Of a stretch of 7,808 nucleotides of DNA, positions 5,328 to 7,808 are shown piece by piece. This DNA comes from an uncultured Streptomyces sp. (GTDB lineage: Bacteria > Actinomycetota > Actinomycetes > Streptomycetales > Streptomycetaceae). The stretch covers positions 1 to 7,808 of the forward strand of contig CAMLJW010000243.1 of NCBI GenBank assembly GCA_946480485.1. Reading direction: 5' to 3'. A program made the position numbers and the translations under genes. A model generated the notes under the pieces. That model saw nothing but the letters and a program-made list of their open reading frames with translations, searched no databases and was not told the origin of the DNA. How positions within the stretch are numbered: position 1 is the stretch's first letter; each line of letters starts with the position of its first letter.

Positions 5328-6581
5328 CTATACGGCGAACTCGACCGGAAGTCGGTCCAGTCGTGCCTCCCAGGTGGAGGCCGTCGACGTGAGTTCCTCG
5401 GGCGCCACCGCGAGGCGCAGGCCCGGCAGGCGGTGCAGCAGGACATCGACGGCCGTCTCGATGATGGCCTGACCGATGTTCTGCCCCGGGCACTCGTGCG
5501 GGCCGCCACTGAACGCGAGATGCGACTGGTTGCCGTGCACCGAGATACCGACGTCTGGCCGGATCTCCGGGTCGATGTTGCCCGCGTTCAGCCCGAGCAC
5601 CAGCAGGTCGCCCTCCTGGAGGCGGTGTCCACCGAGTTCGAGGTCGGCGGCGGCGAACCGGCCCGGCAGGACGGCCAGCGGCGGGGTGTTCCACATCACC
5701 TCCTCGACGATCCCAGAGATGTTCAGCTGTCCGCTGACCAGCCCGGCGAGCCGGGTGGTGTCGGTGAGGACCAGTTGCAGCACCCGGGCCAGCAGGTTGC
5801 TGGTGGTGGTGTGCGCGGTGATCAGCACCAGTCGCAGGTGGCTGAGGATCTCGTCGTCGTCGAGGTCGGCGTGGTGCTCGAGCAGCCCGGTGGTGAAGTC
5901 GGAAGCGGGCTCCGCGCGCTTGCGTTCGGCGAGCTCTCCGAGGATCTGCATGATGCGATCGTTGTGCAGGAGGGCCTCCTCACCGCCCTTGAGCACCTGG
6001 GCGGAGGACTCCGCCAGCCGTCTGCCTTCCCCTTCCGCGAGCCCGAAGACCCTGGTGAGGACCAGCATCGGTAGATTCTCGGCGTACTGGTCCACGAGGT
6101 CGGCGCTGCCCGCGCCCGCGAACGCGTCGATCTGCTTGTTCGCGAAGTGCGTGACATGGCGACGTATTCCGCGGCTCGTCACGGCCTGCAGGTTGTCGGT
6201 GACCGCGCCGCGCAGCCTGCGGTGCGGCTCGCCGTCCTGGGACACACAGTCGGGCCGCCAGCCCACCATCGGCATCAGCGGTGAGGTGCTCTCGATGCGG
6301 CCCTCCTTCCACTCCCGCCAGATCCGCGCGTCCCGACTGAACTGACGGGGGTTGTCGAGCACCCGCCTGTTCTCCCGGTAGCCGAGCACCAGCCACGCGG
6401 GGATGTCGCCTTCGAGCAGTACCGGCGCGACGGGTCCGTGTTCCTTGCGCAGCCTGGCGTAGATGCCGTGCGGGTCGCTCGCCGCCTCGGGCCCGTACAG
6501 GCGGGTGCGTTCGTCTCCCCCGCCGTGTGCGACCGGGCAGCAGCGCGAGGTCTCGGGGCCGTTCAGGGGCTGATCGGTCAT
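5328..6581 (-). CDS. cvnE: Conservon cytochrome P450, CvnE (CYP157-like), lacking the EXXR arginine
   Basis: A 417-residue soluble bacterial P450. The haem loop is F357-S-G-G360-P-H362-E-C364-P-G366, with C364 the iron ligand. Two otherwise near-universal features are changed. The K-helix EXXR reads E294-V-M-W297, Trp replacing Arg. The I-helix AGx(D/E)TT reads T255-A-H-T258-T-T, so the acidic residue of the acid-alcohol pair is missing. Loss of EXXR is the published hallmark of the CYP157 family, whose members lie in conservons. Whether this enzyme hydroxylates a substrate, and which one, is unknown; the adjacent cyclase product is only a guess. The ATG overlaps the TGA of cvnD by four bases (ATGA, 6578-6581), and GGAG lies five bases upstream, indicating translational coupling. 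It is the last gene of the operon in this window and ends facing the cyclase. Confidence 0.93.
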   Translation of the reverse strand: MTDQPLNGPETSRCCPVAHGGGDERTRLYGPEAASDPHGIYARLRKEHGPVAPVLLEGDIPAWLVLGYRENRRVLDNPRQFSRDARIWREWKEGRIESTSPLMPMVGWRPDCVSQDGEPHRRLRGAVTDNLQAVTSRGIRRHVTHFANKQIDAFAGAGSADLVDQYAENLPMLVLTRVFGLAEGEGRRLAESSAQVLKGGEEALLHNDRIMQILGELAERKRAEPASDFTTGLLEHHADLDDDEILSHLRLVLITAHTTTSNLLARVLQLVLTDTTRLAGLVSGQLNISGIVEEVMWNTPPLAVLPGRFAAADLELGGHRLQEGDLLVLGLNAGNIDPEIRPDVGISVHGNQSHLAFSGGPHECPGQNIGQAIIETAVDVLLHRLPGLRLAVAPEELTSTASTWEARLDRLPVEFAV

Positions 6582-7198
6582 CGGGACTCCAGAGCGACGG
6601 CAGCGCGTTCCTTGAGATGGTGAATCAGGGCGATGAGTACGTCACGGCTGGATGCCCGGTCGCGGGCGTCGCAGGCCACGACCGGGGTGCGCGGGGCGAT
6701 GTCCAGGGCGTCCCGGATCTCCTCGATCGGGTGGCTCTTGGAGTCGGGGAAGACGTTGAGGGCGATGACGAAGGGGACGTTCTGCCGCTCCATCTCCTCG
6801 ATGGCCCGGAAGCTGGAGGCCAGCCGCCGGGTGTCGACCAGGACGACGGCGCCGAGCGCGCCCTTGAACAGGCCGTTCCACAGGAACCAGAACCGCTCCT
6901 GCCCCGGCGTCCCGAACAGGTACAGCATCAACTGCTCGTTGATGCCGATCTTGCCGAAGTCGAGGCTGACCGTGGTCTCCTGCTTGTCGGCCACCCCGAT
7001 CAGGTTGTCGACGTCGGCGCTGGCCTGAGTCAGCGTCTCCTCGGTGGTGAGCGGCTTGATGTCGCTGACCGAGCGCACCATGGTGGTCTTTCCGGTGCCG
7101 AACCCACCGGCGATCATCACCTTCACCGAGCGGGCGCCGGCCGGCAGGGTGCCCCCGCCCGGGTGCGGGCCGGGTTGGTCAAAGCCTTTGAAGTCCAC
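6578..7198 (-). CDS. cvnD: Conservon GTP-binding protein CvnD (Ras/MglA-like GTPase)
   Basis: A 206-residue small GTPase expected to cycle between GTP and GDP forms at the membrane with CvnA-C. The P-loop is G31-G-F-G-T-G-K37-T38. Switch II reads G96-T-P-G99-Q-E-R-F; Gly96 takes the place of the usual G3 aspartate and Pro98 follows, similar to bacterial MglA-type GTPases. The guanine-specificity motif NKxD is not canonical: N138-V-F-P-D. Ten residues at the N-terminus are followed by a Gly/Pro-rich stretch to about residue 22. The GTG at 7198 is preferred because AGGAGGT precedes it by five bases; the frame is open back to 7546, but that extension lies antisense-free inside cvnC in another frame and looks non-coding. 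The start overlaps the end of cvnC by 20 bases and the stop overlaps the P450 start by four. Confidence 0.93.
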   Translation of the reverse strand: MDFKGFDQPGPHPGGGTLPAGARSVKVMIAGGFGTGKTTMVRSVSDIKPLTTEETLTQASADVDNLIGVADKQETTVSLDFGKIGINEQLMLYLFGTPGQERFWFLWNGLFKGALGAVVLVDTRRLASSFRAIEEMERQNVPFVIALNVFPDSKSHPIEEIRDALDIAPRTPVVACDARDRASSRDVLIALIHHLKERAAVALESR

Positions 7199-7550
7199 TG
7201 AGTACCTCCTCAAGGAGCGCGAGGTCGGGCCCGCGGCCGGCGGCGGACGCCGGGATCGGGTCACGGGCTTCGATGCGGCCTGCGTCCAGCAGATCGGCCA
7301 GGAGCACCGCGACAATGTTGAACGGCAGTTGGAGGTGGGCGCCGAGTTCGGCGACCGACAGCGGATCGCGGCAGCGCCGCAGGATCTCCTCGTGCTCGTG
7401 CTGCAGGCCCGGGACGGCAACGGCGCGAGAGATGACAAGGGTCGCCACGTCAAGGCTCGACGTCGAACCGCCCGGCCGGCTGCGGCCGCCTGTGAGGACG
7501 TAGTAGCGCTCGAGACCGGACGGGTCCGTGGACCGACGGGGACCACTCAT
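7179..7550 (-). CDS. cvnC: Conservon protein CvnC (DUF742)
   Basis: A 123-residue protein of the DUF742 family, always found between the roadblock protein and the GTPase in conservons. The family opening LERYYVLTGGRSRP is at residues 13-26. Residues 52-97 (EILRRC, then SVAELGAHLQLPFNIVAVLL, then DLLDAGRIEAR) look like a winged helix-turn-helix core, though known members act in a membrane-associated protein complex and DNA binding has not been shown to my knowledge. No signal peptide or membrane helix is seen. The ATG overlaps the cvnB stop codon in an ATGA (7547-7550), with GGAGGAG about nine bases upstream; its 3' end overlaps cvnD by 20 bases. Both overlaps imply coupled translation and stoichiometric production of the complex. 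Confidence 0.92.
   Translation of the reverse strand: MSGPRRSTDPSGLERYYVLTGGRSRPGGSTSSLDVATLVISRAVAVPGLQHEHEEILRRCRDPLSVAELGAHLQLPFNIVAVLLADLLDAGRIEARDPIPASAAGRGPDLALLEEVLSGLQRL
7204..7210 (-). promoter_or_regulatory. Ribosome binding site inside cvnC that sets the cvnD start
   Basis: The minus strand reads AGGAGGT, five bases before the GTG at 7198. It lies within the 3' end of cvnC, so cvnD is initiated before cvnC translation ends. Confidence 0.7.
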
Positions 7551-7808
7551 CCAGAGTGCTCCTCCAGACGCGGAGTGGTGCCGAGGAGTTCACCCATCCT
7601 GCGGGCCAGATCCCTCATCTGATGGCCGAGCAGGCCCTGGTCGAGCCCTTCCTTGGCGAGGACTCCGAGGTACGTCTCCACGCCGGCCCGCACCACGAAG
7701 AGATGGCCGCCGTCGACCTCGATCATCGCAAGGCGCAGCTGCCCCGCGTACTTGGGGAACTGCCCGGCCACGGGTTGGGCCAGCGCCTGCAGGCCCGCCA
7801 CCACAGCA
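7547..7808 (-). CDS. cvnB: Conservon protein CvnB (roadblock/LC7 domain), 5' end outside the window
   Basis: The last 86 or so residues of a roadblock/LC7 protein; family members are about 135-140 residues, so roughly 50 N-terminal residues are missing at the right edge. Visible family features are AVVAGLQALAQPVAGQF, then the core strands LRLAMIEVDGGHLFVVRAG and ETYLGVLA, and the terminal helix GLLGHQMRDLARRMGELL. Roadblock proteins dimerise and act as partners or GTPase-activating proteins of small GTPases (MglB for MglA), so it probably works on the downstream CvnD. A sensor-kinase-like cvnA would be expected upstream, beyond base 7808. The stop codon overlaps the cvnC start by four bases. 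Confidence 0.9.
   Translation of the reverse strand, partial: AVVAGLQALAQPVAGQFPKYAGQLRLAMIEVDGGHLFVVRAGVETYLGVLAKEGLDQGLLGHQMRDLARRMGELLGTTPRLEEHSG

Noticed and set aside
5476..6345. A plus-strand open frame opposite the P450 gene
   Set aside because: It is Ser/Arg-rich without recognisable motifs, and the P450 on the other strand has an intact haem-binding loop.
7199..7546. An N-terminal extension of CvnD to 322 residues
   Set aside because: It overlaps nearly all of cvnC in another frame and is Arg/Ser-rich; the GTG at 7198 has a strong ribosome site and matches the family length.

Overview
The very high GC content, strong G/C bias at third codon positions, GTG starts, a lone TTA leucine codon and a conservon-type operon all point to Streptomyces or a close actinomycete relative. 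No RNA genes, insertion sequences, integrases or CRISPR arrays are visible.

Layout from left to right. (1) Bases 1-117 hold the 3' end of a plus-strand gene for a small SpoIIAB/RsbW-like ATP-binding protein; it reads correctly only if one base in a run of five C's is skipped. (2) Bases 184-2322 on the minus strand encode an unusual 712-residue membrane protein. It has a sigma-factor-like N-terminus, a zinc-finger-like segment, a nine-residue tryptophan repeat linker, one transmembrane helix, a ricin-type lectin domain outside the cell and a Pro/Gly/Tyr-rich repetitive tail. (3) A 555-base divergent gap follows, with several dyads and one doubtful small ORF. (4) Bases 2878-3894 (+) encode a glutathionyl-hydroquinone-reductase-type GST-fold protein. 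(5) After a 295-base leader with a triple GTCACGG repeat and a possible promoter, bases 4190-5221 (+) encode a class I sesquiterpene cyclase with intact catalytic motifs and a TTA codon near its end. (6) A strong hairpin at 5266-5296 separates it from a convergent minus-strand operon.

That operon is the distal part of a conservon, read right to left: CvnB (roadblock, cut by the window edge), CvnC (DUF742), CvnD (Ras/MglA-like GTPase) and CvnE (cytochrome P450). The genes overlap by 4, 20 and 4 bases, so they are almost certainly co-transcribed and translationally coupled. The sensor-kinase-like CvnA would be expected just beyond the right edge. Conservon proteins are known from S. coelicolor and S. 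griseus to form a membrane-associated complex likened to a G-protein signalling system.

The most interesting theme is the P450. It lacks the EXXR arginine (Trp instead) and the I-helix acidic residue, as in the CYP157 group. It sits tail to tail with a terpene cyclase that may depend on the developmental tRNA bldA. A link between G-protein-like signalling, an atypical P450 and a terpene is a reasonable hypothesis, but the sequence does not prove it.
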